Source: Kineothrix alysoides (GTDB lineage: Bacteria > Bacillota > Clostridia > Lachnospirales > Lachnospiraceae). Taken from it: 64,000 nt of DNA. Below are positions 52,439 to 60,265 of this stretch, piece by piece; within the stretch, counting starts at the first letter, position 1, and each line of letters starts with the position of its first letter. The translations under genes and the position numbers were made by a program. The stretch spans positions 682,001 to 746,000 of the forward strand of contig NZ_JPNB01000001.1 in NCBI RefSeq assembly GCF_000732725.1, read 5' to 3'. The notes beneath the pieces were generated by a model. It was given only the letters and a program-made list of their open reading frames with translations. It made no database searches and was not told the origin of the DNA.

Positions 52439-53971
52439 TTACCTTTTTTCAATACTAATGACTCTCTGTACCAAATCTTTGTAAAATGCTTCCTCGTGTG
52501 AAACGAGCAGGACCGTACCTGAAAATTCAGATAAAGCAGCTTTAAGCGCCTCCTTTGCCTGAATATCAAGATGGTTGGTTGGTTCGTCCATGATCAGGAA
52601 ATTACACGGAGCCAGTGCAAGAAGGCACATTTTTACTTTCGCTTGTTCACCGCCGCTTAAGGTGGCGATAGGCTGCATCGCATGCTTGCTGGAAATTCCG
52701 CATCGGGCAAGATGTTTTCGTACCTCCTTAACGACTAAGCTGCTATAGGTATCTGACACGATTTGCATCGGTGTTCTCGTCTCATCCGGCCATATTAAAT
52801 CCTGCTCAAAATATCCAATGGTCACCTGCTCGGAGAAGCTATAGCGGCCCTGCATTGCCGGAAGCTGACCGACCAAGGTCTTAAGTAAGGTTGATTTACC
52901 GATTCCGTTAAATCCGGTTATCGCTATTTTTGCTCCTCCGGTCACGCTAAAGTTGATGGCGGATAAAATCGGGTAGTGGTAACCTACCGATAAATTCTTT
53001 GCCGACAGATGTTCGGCATTAGTTGAGGGCAATTCCATGAAGTGAAAGTGCGGTGTGATTTCCTTTTGCTCCAGCGCTTCCATTTTATTCATACGTTCTA
53101 GCTGTGTTCTGCGGCCTCTGGCCATTTTCGATTTTCTCCCTGCAATGTTCTTTTGAATGAATTCTTCCGTCTTTTTGATTTCCTTTTGCTGAGCGGTATA
53201 TTGTTTGATGTAATCTTCCCTCAAAAGCGTCTTTTTTTTCAAGAATTCCGAATAGGTACCATAGTATTTTGATAATGCATTATTATCGATATCGCATATA
53301 CGGTTGGCGATTTTATCAAGGAAAGCATAGTCGTGAGATACGACCATAAAAGCATTTTCCAGGGAAGAAAGGTAATCTGCGAGCCATTCAACATGCTCCT
53401 TGTCCAGGAAATTGGTTGGTTCATCGAGAAGAAGGACATCTGGTTTTTCCAAAAGCAGCTTCGCAAGAATTACTTTTGCTTGCTGTCCGCCGCTCATTTG
53501 CTCAATGGGACGACTCAGTCCTATAGTGAGAAGTCCTAGTCCTGATGCCACTTGATCAATCTTGGTATCAATGGAATAAAAGCCGTGGATTTCAAGTTGT
53601 TCCTGCTTTTTAGCCGCAAGGCTTAAGCATTCCATATTGCCGCAAGCCGCTTTTTCGTACAGCATCGACATTTCTTCCTCTATTGTATAGAACCTTGAAA
53701 AGGCTGACTTTAAAAAGTCTTTCACCGTGGTGAGTCCATTTATTTTAGCATATTGATCCAGATAGCCCATAGATATATTAGGGTGCCGGATAATTCGACC
53801 GGCATCAGGGATAACCTGCTCAGTGCAGATCTTGATCAGGGTACTTTTTCCTGCACCGTTTTGTCCCACGATGCCGAGGTGTTCCCCTTTGTTTAGTGAT
53901 AAATTAGCATTTTTATAAAGAGAATTGTCTCCGAATGAATGGGTTAATCCTTCGATTTCTAATAAGCTCAT
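52439..53971 (-). CDS. ABC-F family ATPase
   Basis: Ribosome-associated protein of 510 residues with two ABC domains and no membrane part. Walker A motifs are VGQNGAGKSTLIK and TGFNGIGKSTLLK, signatures MSGGQQAKV and LSGGEQAKV, Walker B LLLDEPTNFLD and LIMDEPTNHLD. The linker contains KSKMARGRRTQLERMNKM. Members protect ribosomes from antibiotics or resolve stalls. The start is the ATG at 53971 with AAAGGACT; a longer reading would run through the leader terminators and is rejected. Confidence 0.9.
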   Translation of the reverse strand: MSLLEIEGLTHSFGDNSLYKNANLSLNKGEHLGIVGQNGAGKSTLIKICTEQVIPDAGRIIRHPNISMGYLDQYAKINGLTTVKDFLKSAFSRFYTIEEEMSMLYEKAACGNMECLSLAAKKQEQLEIHGFYSIDTKIDQVASGLGLLTIGLSRPIEQMSGGQQAKVILAKLLLEKPDVLLLDEPTNFLDKEHVEWLADYLSSLENAFMVVSHDYAFLDKIANRICDIDNNALSKYYGTYSEFLKKKTLLREDYIKQYTAQQKEIKKTEEFIQKNIAGRKSKMARGRRTQLERMNKMEALEQKEITPHFHFMELPSTNAEHLSAKNLSVGYHYPILSAINFSVTGGAKIAITGFNGIGKSTLLKTLVGQLPAMQGRYSFSEQVTIGYFEQDLIWPDETRTPMQIVSDTYSSLVVKEVRKHLARCGISSKHAMQPIATLSGGEQAKVKMCLLALAPCNFLIMDEPTNHLDIQAKEALKAALSEFSGTVLLVSHEEAFYKDLVQRVISIEKR

Positions 53972-54021
53972 GTTGATTATAGTCCTTTCTGTTTCTGTAA
54001 AAGTTATAGTATAGGTGTACG

Positions 54022-54077
54022 GTAAAATTAAAAATGCAGAAGACAACAATACACGAGTGTATTCGCCTTCTGCATTT
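54022..54077 (-). terminator. Leader terminator B of the ABC-F gene
   Basis: Read leftward: AAATGCAGAAG ... CTTCTGCATT then TTTAATTTT, with an inner hairpin AATACAC-GA-GTGTATT. It lies about 50 bases before the ABC-F start, so it would stop transcription unless prevented. Confidence 0.75.
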
Positions 54078-54140
54078 CCTGGCCTGAAATAGCCGGAATA
54101 AAAACAACGAGCAACATGTCTTACGATTGCTCTTGTATTC

Positions 54141-54178
54141 AAACAAAAGGCTACGGACAAAAACATTGTCCATAGCCT
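54141..54178 (-). terminator. Leader terminator A of the ABC-F gene
   Basis: Read leftward: GGCTATGGACAA, short loop, TTGTCCGTAGCC, TTTTGTTT. A 12-bp stem with one G-T pair. Confidence 0.8.
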
Positions 54179-54200
54179 TATTTACGCTTAAATGATATAC

Positions 54201-54268
54201 GGGAAACAAGAAATAAACATACTCGCGGCAGCTTCCTGCGGCGCTGGTATGCGTATTGACTGTTTCCC
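54201..54268 (-). promoter_or_regulatory. Long leader hairpin of the ABC-F gene
   Basis: GGGAAACA and TGTTTCCC bound a 68-base stem with inner ATAC/GTAT and GGCAG/CTGCC pairing. It follows directly after the leader ORF and may switch pairing with the terminators. Confidence 0.6.
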
Positions 54269-54277
54269 GATGAAATC

Positions 54278-54379
54278 CTATCGCGTTATTTTATCGCTAT
54301 ACTCTGCACAATGTTTCACCGGTATGGATTGTACAGAGCGCAGCTTCCTTGTAAGCTGATTGGTTATATAATAGTTCAT
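54278..54379 (-). CDS. Leader peptide ORF (33 aa) of the ABC-F gene
   Basis: Starts at an ATG with AAAAGGAG eight bases upstream and encodes 33 residues (MNYYITNQLTRKLRSVQSIP at the start, ending YSDKITR). It lies about 30 bases after the transcription start and before two terminators. This is the usual place of a drug-sensing upstream ORF in ABC-F, Erm and cat leaders. Ribosome stalling here would be the signal. Confidence 0.65.
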   Translation of the reverse strand: MNYYITNQLTRKLRSVQSIPVKHCAEYSDKITR

Positions 54380-54415
54380 GATGATGCTCCTTTTCGGGCA
54401 TTGCCCTTGGCACTT

Positions 54416-54444
54416 ATAATACTTCATCAAAAGTCATCTGTCAA
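54416..54444 (-). promoter_or_regulatory. Promoter of the ABC-F leader
   Basis: Read leftward: TTGACA (54444-54439), 17-base spacer, TATTAT (54421-54416). The transcript would carry about 435 bases before the ABC-F start codon. Confidence 0.75.
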
Positions 54445-54634
54445 TCTTTAGACGGTAACTATAAGCTCTAAGGGCTCACTCCTGTCAGACAATATAATCA
54501 GTAGGAGGAAGACAGGGAATGGCATAATCATTGTCCGTCAATAGAAAGCCACCGTTAGATTTTCATATATGAATAAAAATTTAGAGTTTCACAATGGTAT
54601 ATAATTTATTATAATGAAGCTGGAGGTAATGACA

Positions 54635-55501
54635 ATGAATATTTTAGTTATCGGCGGAACTCGGTTTATGGGAAAGCATCTGGTAAATGGACTGCTAAGG
54701 CAGGGCCATATGGTAACGATTGCCACAAGAGGCATCGCACAAGACAATTTTGCAGATTCGGTAAAAAGGCTGACCATCGACAGAATGAATGAGGACAGCT
54801 TACAAGAAGGTCTTAAAAATACTTATTTTGATGTGATATATGATAGTTTGGCCTACAGCTCTAACGATATAAGGCGTCTTCTCGATATTGTTACCTGCAA
54901 TAAGTATATTATGATTTCAACTACAGCCGTTTACGAGAAGTATATGAATGCAGTGGAAGAAGCCTTCGATCCGCTGGGAAAAAAGCTGATCTGGTGCGAT
55001 AGAGCGGATTTCCCTTATGATGAGATAAAAAGGCAGGCAGAATGTGCTTTGTTTCAAGAATACGCACATATTCATTCCGTCGCGGTAAGATTTCCGTTTG
55101 TAATCGGGTCAGATGATTATACCGGAAGGCTGCAATTTTATATAGAGCATATAATAAAGCAAAAGCCCATGAATGTGGATAATTTTCACAAACAAATGTC
55201 CTTTGTGCGCTCTCAGGAGGCCGGAAGTTTCCTGGCTTATCTTGCAGTCAATGATTATTCGGGATCAATTAACGGCGCAAGCGAAGGAACGATATCTATC
55301 AGGGATATTGCCGATTATGTGGAAAGCAGAACCGGCAAAAAGGTAATATTATCTTCGTACGGAGAAGACGCTCCATATAATGGTGTGGATGAAAATAGTA
55401 TCAATACGGACAAAGCAGGCAGCTTAGGATTTGCTTTTTCACCGCTAAAAGCATGGATTTATGATTTAATTGACGGATATATAGAAGAAGCTGCAGTGTA
55501 A
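54635..55501 (+). CDS. NAD-dependent epimerase/dehydratase family protein (SDR)
   Basis: Rossmann-fold protein of 288 residues. It begins MNILVIGGTRFMGKHLVNGL (GGTRFxG dinucleotide loop), followed by ISTTAVYEKY in place of the usual YxxxK region. It resembles extended SDR proteins of the isoflavone-reductase/CSP41 type. I chose the ATG at 54635 with TGGAGGT upstream. The substrate is unknown. After it, 55502-55709 holds no gene, only an inverted repeat TACGG/CCGTA near 55590. Confidence 0.8.
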   Translation: MNILVIGGTRFMGKHLVNGLLRQGHMVTIATRGIAQDNFADSVKRLTIDRMNEDSLQEGLKNTYFDVIYDSLAYSSNDIRRLLDIVTCNKYIMISTTAVYEKYMNAVEEAFDPLGKKLIWCDRADFPYDEIKRQAECALFQEYAHIHSVAVRFPFVIGSDDYTGRLQFYIEHIIKQKPMNVDNFHKQMSFVRSQEAGSFLAYLAVNDYSGSINGASEGTISIRDIADYVESRTGKKVILSSYGEDAPYNGVDENSINTDKAGSLGFAFSPLKAWIYDLIDGYIEEAAV

Positions 55502-55709
55502 GATATTTGGCAAAGAATTATATATCCGCATAGTATTTTCATTTATGCAACGATCAGAATATCCCAATAACGTTTCTATTTAGTACGGTATATATGTCCG
55601 TATGCTTTTCGATCATCACCGGAAAAAGAGAGTTTAAATCATTATTAAACTGAAAATATGAAAGAATATAAAGCAAAAAAGCGGGAATTATAGGAATAGA
55701 GAAGGTGTC

Positions 55710-55757
55710 ATGAGACCTTTGCAAAACTATAAGGAAAGCGGAGGAGAAAGCAGTTAG
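55710..55757 (+). CDS. 15-codon upstream ORF before the HPr-like gene
   Basis: AGAAGGTG, ATG and 15 codons (MRPLQNYKESGGESS). Its last codons contain the GGAGGAG that could serve the HPr-like gene, and a GAAAGC/GCTTTC hairpin follows. It could couple translation of the two. Evidence is only the layout. Confidence 0.35.
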   Translation: MRPLQNYKESGGESS

Positions 55758-55772
55758 CTTTCGGTGCAGAGT

Positions 55773-56030
55773 ATGAAAAGTTTTCGATATAAAATAACGG
55801 ATTATCAGGAGATGTTCGAGAGTCCGGCGGGACAGCTTGTGAGAAAGGCTTTAACATATGCGTCGGCAATTTCTGTCAGTGTGAACGACAGATTCGGAAA
55901 TGCGAAAAGAATCCTTAGCGTGATGGCGCTTGGGCTTGCCGCGGGAGATGAGGTCCTGGTAGAGGCGGAGGGACCGGATGAGGCTAGAGCAGTAGTGGAT
56001 TTGGCAGAATTTTTCAAGAATAATTTATAG
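55773..56030 (+). CDS. HPr-like protein lacking the active-site His
   Basis: An 85-residue protein with the HPr fold pattern: SPAGQLVRKALTYASAISVS, then FGNAKRILSVMALGLAAGDE and VLVEAEGPDEARAVVDLAEF. HPr has HARPAG; here the aligned segment is FESPAG, so the phosphorylated His is gone. The Ser46 region reads KRILSVMALG instead of KSIMGVMSLG, so the regulatory Ser is also changed. It cannot act as a normal phosphocarrier. The start is ATG 55773 (GTG 55764 possible). A terminator follows. Confidence 0.75.
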   Translation: MKSFRYKITDYQEMFESPAGQLVRKALTYASAISVSVNDRFGNAKRILSVMALGLAAGDEVLVEAEGPDEARAVVDLAEFFKNNL

Positions 56031-56031
56031 G

Positions 56032-56083
56032 AGAAGCCCCTTTTATGAATCGAAGGATTCGTATTTCAGGGCTTCCTCTTTTT
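56032..56083 (+). terminator. Terminator after the HPr-like gene
   Basis: GAAGCCC pairs with GGGCTTC, with an inner GAATC-GAAG-GATTC hairpin, then CTCTTTTT. A repeat copy starts at its T-tract. Confidence 0.8.
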
Positions 56084-56205
56084 ATAATAGGAAAAGGTAG
56101 CCCTATTATAGAAAAGATAGAGGAGCAGCAATGCGCGCGGAACAAAAGCTGTGCAGTCAAAGTATTCGGCTGCAGGAGTGTGCGAGCACACTTTTGTTCA
56201 CATAG
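56080..56205 (+). repeat. Interspersed palindromic repeat, copy 6
   Basis: Complete copy. Left hairpin ATAATAGG / CCTATTAT; right module with GCGCGCGGAACAAAAGCTG and GTGTGCGAGCACACTTTTGT. GAACAAAAG and CTTTTGTTC are 9-bp inverted ends of a stem of about 75 bases. It lies behind a terminator and in front of the convergent pyrI end. Confidence 0.88.
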
Positions 56206-56242
56206 CAAGAGTTTGCGAAGCATGCTGCCCGCTATCCGTGGG

Positions 56243-56677
56243 CTATTTTGCAGTATCTTCGTATTTTTCTTCACAGTATTTGCAGCGGTAAACTTCTTTT
56301 TTCTCATCCGCAAGTACGAAGACATGAGGAAGCCCCTGTTCGATGGAGGTGATACATCTTGGGTTCTTGCATTTGATAACGTTTTTGATTTCCTTAGGGA
56401 GCACCAGCTCCTTTTTGTCTACGATTTCACCGTCTTTGATTACGTTTACCGTAATGCAGTGATCAATAAAGGCGAGAACATCCAAGTCCAGCGTATCGAT
56501 ATCGCATTCCACCTTGAGAATGTCCTTTTTTCCCATCTTGTTGCTTTTCGCATTTTTTATGATGGCCACGGTGCAGTCCAGCTTATCCAGTTGAAGATGA
56601 TGATATAAGGAAAGACTCTTGCCTGCCTCGATATGGTCGAGAACAAAGCCTTCCTCAATTTTTCCTACATTTAACAT
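56243..56677 (-). CDS. pyrI: Aspartate carbamoyltransferase regulatory subunit
   Basis: Allosteric partner of PyrB, 144 residues. The N-terminal nucleotide-binding part begins MLNVGKIEEGFVLDHIEAGK. The C-terminal zinc domain has CKNPRC and CKYC (four Cys). It is co-transcribed with pyrB, 22 bases apart, as in pyrBI of enteric bacteria. Confidence 0.96.
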   Translation of the reverse strand: MLNVGKIEEGFVLDHIEAGKSLSLYHHLQLDKLDCTVAIIKNAKSNKMGKKDILKVECDIDTLDLDVLAFIDHCITVNVIKDGEIVDKKELVLPKEIKNVIKCKNPRCITSIEQGLPHVFVLADEKKEVYRCKYCEEKYEDTAK

Positions 56678-56699
56678 GAAATTTTCCTCCCTTCCTACC

Positions 56700-57614
56700 C
56701 TATACTTGAATTTCTAACAATGTGAGTATGAGTGCCATCCGGACGTACACACCGTATTGCACCTGCTTGAAATATGCGGCGCGGGGATCGTCGTCGATTT
56801 CCACAGAAATTTCATTGACGCGGGGAAGCGGATGGAGCACGAGCATATCGCTTTTGGCCAGATCCATTTTTGGTTTATCCAATATGTAGAAGTCTTTTAA
56901 TCTTACGTAATCCTCTTCGTTGAAGAATCGCTCTTTTTGTACACGGGTCATGTATAGGAAATCCAGGCTCGGCATGATTTCCTCCAGACGAATGACCTCT
57001 TCATAAGGGATGTTCTTTTCCTTCAGCATATCGGTGAGATAATCGGGAACCTTCAGTTCCTCCGGTGATATAAAGATGAAATGGATATCAGGATAGCGCA
57101 TCAAGGCGTGGATAAGAGAATGAACGGTCCGCCCGAATTTCAAATCTCCGCACAAACCGACAGTAAAGTTCTCAATCTTTCCTTTTAAAGAGCGGATGGT
57201 GAGTAAATCGGTAAGTGTCTGGGTCGGATGCTGATGACCGCCGTCTCCGGCGTTGATGACCGGAATGGAGGATTTGCTGGCAGCGACCATTGGAGCACCC
57301 TCCTTTGGGTGACGCATAGCGCAGATGTCCGCAAAGCAGGAAATGACGCGTATCGTATCGGAAACGCTTTCTCCCTTGGATGCGGAAGAGGAGCCGGCAT
57401 CGGAAAAGCCGATAACACTTCCTCCCAAATTCAGCATTGCAGATTCAAAACTAAGCCTCGTTCGGGTGCTCGGTTCGTAGAAGCAGGTGGCGAGCTTTTT
57501 TCCGTCACATGCGTGAGCATATTTAGCCATGTTGTGCTCGATATCATTTGCGAGGTCGAAGAGCTTATCAAGTTCTTCGGCAGTAAAGTCGAGGGGGCCC
57601 ATTAAATGTCTCAT
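56700..57614 (-). CDS. pyrB: Aspartate carbamoyltransferase catalytic subunit
   Basis: Catalyses carbamoyl phosphate plus aspartate to carbamoyl aspartate, the first committed step of pyrimidine synthesis. The carbamoyl-phosphate site is [15 protein letters not shown], and the [18 protein letters not shown] and [12 protein letters not shown] motifs are complete. I chose the ATG at 57614 with GGAAGGAT upstream, giving 304 residues. The leader upstream has a terminator and a leader peptide (separate entries). Confidence 0.97.
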   Translation of the reverse strand: MRHLMGPLDFTAEELDKLFDLANDIEHNMAKYAHACDGKKLATCFYEPSTRTRLSFESAMLNLGGSVIGFSDAGSSSASKGESVSDTIRVISCFADICAMRHPKEGAPMVAASKSSIPVINAGDGGHQHPTQTLTDLLTIRSLKGKIENFTVGLCGDLKFGRTVHSLIHALMRYPDIHFIFISPEELKVPDYLTDMLKEKNIPYEEVIRLEEIMPSLDFLYMTRVQKERFFNEEDYVRLKDFYILDKPKMDLAKSDMLVLHPLPRVNEISVEIDDDPRAAYFKQVQYGVYVRMALILTLLEIQV

Positions 57615-57670
57615 AGTGTTATCCTTCCTTTCCGTGTAATTGGGTGTTTGTAAAAATAATAGCCGTACAT

Positions 57671-57701
57671 ACAAAATCGAAGAGAAATAATTCTCTTCGA
57701 C
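57671..57701 (-). terminator. pyrBI attenuator terminator
   Basis: Read leftward: TCGAAGAGAA, a four-base loop, TTCTCTTCGA (perfect 10-bp stem), then TTTTGT. It starts two bases after the stop codon of the leader peptide and about 57 bases before pyrB. Confidence 0.85.
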
Positions 57702-57809
57702 TTAAAATTTAACTATGAACGATATAGATGAAACGAATAGGAAAAAAAATAAATGGCTAAGCGGCATCTGGGAAAATCTGAAACATTCGTTATGCGCTAT
57801 TACTGCCAT
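57702..57809 (-). CDS. PyrL-like leader peptide of pyrBI (35 aa)
   Basis: AAGGAGG lies six bases before the ATG. The 35 codons encode MAVIAHNECFRFSQMPLSHL followed by a Phe-rich FFFLFVSS stretch and an ISFIVKF end. The Phe codons give a U-rich message, including eight U in a row (57749-57742), upstream of the attenuator stem. In E. coli, pyrL works this way: low UTP stalls polymerase in the U-run, so the trailing ribosome prevents terminator folding. No such sequence is expected in a PyrR-type system. Confidence 0.75.
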   Translation of the reverse strand: MAVIAHNECFRFSQMPLSHLFFFLFVSSISFIVKF

Positions 57810-57861
57810 GGGATACCTCCTTAACTCGTTCATGAAAAATATGTGCTCTAAAATTTATTCT

Positions 57862-57890
57862 ATGATACCACAATGGTTCTTCTCTTTCAA
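57862..57890 (-). promoter_or_regulatory. Promoter of the pyrBI leader
   Basis: Read leftward: TTGAAA (57890-57885), 17-base spacer, TATCAT (57867-57862). Transcription starts about 45 bases before the leader peptide. Confidence 0.7.
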
Positions 57891-58001
57891 TGTAAAAACT
57901 TATAAAAATTTATTAAATCTATGAAAAGGCTTTGCATTATGATTAGCTATCTTATATAATAAATAAAGTGTGAAATAATGAGGAAAGGAATGGTCATTAT
58001 T

Positions 58002-58373
58002 ATGGAATATGTAGAACGAAAAAGGCTTTTGTTTTTTGGACTTCCATGGACATTTACGAAATATACGGTGGGAGAAGAATATATTGTGGTCAACAGCGGC
58101 TTGTTTAGGACTTATGAGAATGACTGTTACATGTATAAGGTTCAAGACGTTGAGCTTCAGGCCACTTTATTAGAAAGAATATTCAGACTGGGAACCGTTG
58201 TGTGTTTTACCGGAGATACGACCCATCCTAAGTTGCAGCTCATACATATCAGACATGCGAAGGAAATCAAGGACTACATTCTGAAGACTTCTGAGGAAGC
58301 GAGAAGAAAAAGAAGAACCCTCAACACGCTTGATATAAGCTCAGGGCTAAGTGGTGATGAGGACATTTTATAA
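58002..58373 (+). CDS. Bacterial PH-domain-like protein (123 aa)
   Basis: Single beta-rich domain (YVERKRLLFFGLPWTFTKYT, then YKVQDVELQATLLERIFRLG) with the pattern of DUF304/YdbS-type PH domains but without membrane helices. The start is ATG 58002 with AGGAAAGGA upstream; an earlier ATG overlaps that ribosome site. It is divergent from pyrBI. A terminator follows. Confidence 0.7.
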   Translation: MEYVERKRLLFFGLPWTFTKYTVGEEYIVVNSGLFRTYENDCYMYKVQDVELQATLLERIFRLGTVVCFTGDTTHPKLQLIHIRHAKEIKDYILKTSEEARRKRRTLNTLDISSGLSGDEDIL

Positions 58374-58379
58374 AAATGC

Positions 58380-58413
58380 GGCGGTATGGATGAATTTTCA
58401 TACCGCCTTTTAA
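58380..58413 (+). terminator. Terminator after the PH-like gene
   Basis: GGCGGTATG, ten-base loop, CATACCGCC, TTTT. Nine-bp stem. Confidence 0.85.
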
Positions 58414-58439
58414 AGGTATTTTGAAAGGTTAGAAGAGAT

Positions 58440-59801
58440 ATGGAACTGGATATGACGAAGGGAAGCCCTTCCAAGCTAATTGTTAAATTTATTATCCCGC
58501 TTATTATAGGAAATATTTTTCAACAATTATATACCATGGTGGATACGATTATCGTAGGCCGCTTTCTTGGCGTACAGGCGTTGGCGGCAGTAGGCGCTAC
58601 CGGAACGATTACATTTTTGATTTTTGGTTTTATGCAGGGACTTACTACGGGCTTTACCGTACTTACCGCCCAGCGTTTCGGTGCAGGGGATATTGAGGGA
58701 TTGAAAAAGAGTGTGGGCAATGCTGTTTTTTTATCCGTAATAGTTACCGTTATCATGACGATTGTAAGCATTGCGGGTATGGACAAGCTTCTGAGCATTA
58801 TGAATACGCCGGAGGATATCTTCGAGATGTCCAAGACCTTTGTTGTAATTATGTGTATAGGTATGATGTGCACCGTTTTTTATAACCTGCTTGCCAGCTT
58901 TTTAAGGGCGGTAGGAAACAGCAAGGTGCCGCTTTATTTTTTGATGATCGCTGCGGTGCTCAATGTAGTCTTAGATTTATTCCTGATTGTCGTTATCCCT
59001 CTGGGGGTAGCCGGGGCTGCTATTGCTACCGTTATTTCGCAGGGCGTGTCGGGAGTTCTCTGCCTGATTTACATTAGGAAGAAGGTACCGATACTATGTA
59101 TTGGCAAGGAGCATTGGAAGGTGGATTATATATGCTGTGCCAATCAGCTTAGCATCGGTCTGCCCATGGCACTTCAATTTTCCATCACGGCAATAGGAAC
59201 AATGATGGTGCAGGCGGCGCTGAACCTGTTCGGCTCCACCGTGGTGGCGGCCTATACGGCGGCATCTAAGGTAGAGCAGTTCGTAACACAGCCGTTTGTT
59301 GCTATAGGAATGACAATGGCGACTTACTGTGCACAGAATAGGGGAATCAATGATTTTGCCCGAATCCGACGGGGCGTCAGAATTGCCAATGTGATGTCGG
59401 CAATATATGGAATCGCAATTTATGCTGTGATAATGCAGATACTTCCATATGCGATCGGTCTGTTCGTGAGCGGCGATATTACGGAGGTACTGGGATATGC
59501 AAGAACCTATGTGACGATTTGCGGCTTCTTCTTCATTCCTCTTGGCATGATATTCATTTTCCGAAATGCTCTGCAGGCCAGCGGATATTCTGTGGTACCG
59601 ATGCTCGGAGGTGCCGTGGAACTGATCTGCCGTGCCACTCTGGCCTTTATCGCTGCGCATTATCAAAGTTATGTAGGCGTTTGCTTCGGAAATGCCAGCG
59701 CGTGGCTGATGACAGGTATTTTCTTAGCGATTGCATATATTTTTGTAATGAGGAATGCACAGAGGCGTAACGATGCGAGGGTCATCCGGCAGAACTCATA
59801 G
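58440..59801 (+). CDS. MATE family efflux transporter
   Basis: Twelve-helix exporter of 453 residues (DinF/NorM type), using Na+ or H+ to expel drugs or metabolites. Typical elements are GSPSKLIVKFIIPLIIGNIF at the start and TGFTVLTAQRFGAGD in the first half, mirrored by AYTAASKVEQFVTQPFVAIG in the second. GAAGAGAT precedes the ATG. It overlaps the convergent small membrane gene by six bases. Confidence 0.93.
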   Translation: MELDMTKGSPSKLIVKFIIPLIIGNIFQQLYTMVDTIIVGRFLGVQALAAVGATGTITFLIFGFMQGLTTGFTVLTAQRFGAGDIEGLKKSVGNAVFLSVIVTVIMTIVSIAGMDKLLSIMNTPEDIFEMSKTFVVIMCIGMMCTVFYNLLASFLRAVGNSKVPLYFLMIAAVLNVVLDLFLIVVIPLGVAGAAIATVISQGVSGVLCLIYIRKKVPILCIGKEHWKVDYICCANQLSIGLPMALQFSITAIGTMMVQAALNLFGSTVVAAYTAASKVEQFVTQPFVAIGMTMATYCAQNRGINDFARIRRGVRIANVMSAIYGIAIYAVIMQILPYAIGLFVSGDITEVLGYARTYVTICGFFFIPLGMIFIFRNALQASGYSVVPMLGGAVELICRATLAFIAAHYQSYVGVCFGNASAWLMTGIFLAIAYIFVMRNAQRRNDARVIRQNS

Positions 59802-60197
59802 TTCGTCACTTTCCTTTATAAGGCGCTCGAAAAGAAGACCTGCGAATATCCAGCAGGGAATATAGTCCAAGCGGACGATTTTCTTGATATTCCATTTGGA
59901 GCGGCAGTAATCCCAAGGGCATATTTCTTTTCGCATCAAAAGCGAACCGGTGATGAACTCGCCGAGAAAAATAAGGAAAGCATAGACGATTCCCCGGATG
60001 AGAAAATGTCTCTTTTTCACGATTTTGCATACCGGAGCGAGGAAGGATGCCATGCCGTATATGGGAAACATCCAGATAGAAGTATTTCCCGTCAGTTTAA
60101 ATTCTCTGCGCCGAAAGGAATTCAGCGCCGTAAAGGTAATTTCGAGGCACCAGCCAAGGATGCCACAGTGGATAAAGTTATGGATTAGTTTTTTCAT
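59796..60197 (-). CDS. Short CmpB-type membrane protein
   Basis: A 133-residue protein with four hydrophobic helices and the family motifs GWCLEITFTALNSFRRREF and CPWDYCRSKWNIKKIVRLDY. It is a shorter relative of the 44893-45807 protein, lacking the coiled coil. The start was set at the ATG at 60197; the ribosome site is weak. The function is unknown. Confidence 0.72.
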   Translation of the reverse strand: MKKLIHNFIHCGILGWCLEITFTALNSFRRREFKLTGNTSIWMFPIYGMASFLAPVCKIVKKRHFLIRGIVYAFLIFLGEFITGSLLMRKEICPWDYCRSKWNIKKIVRLDYIPCWIFAGLLFERLIKESDEL

Positions 60198-60265
60198 GAG
60201 GATAATTATTTCCAAATAAAAAAATATTATTCTTTGCGTATTTTACAGACAGGAAAGGTGCGAGT

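Noticed and set aside
53972-54166. N-terminal extension of the ABC-F protein by 65 residues
   Set aside because: It would be translated through terminator B and has no family similarity. The ATG at 53971 has a good ribosome site and a normal N-terminus.
57715-57924. 69-residue + strand frame over the pyrBI leader
   Set aside because: Antisense to the leader peptide. It has no ribosome site.
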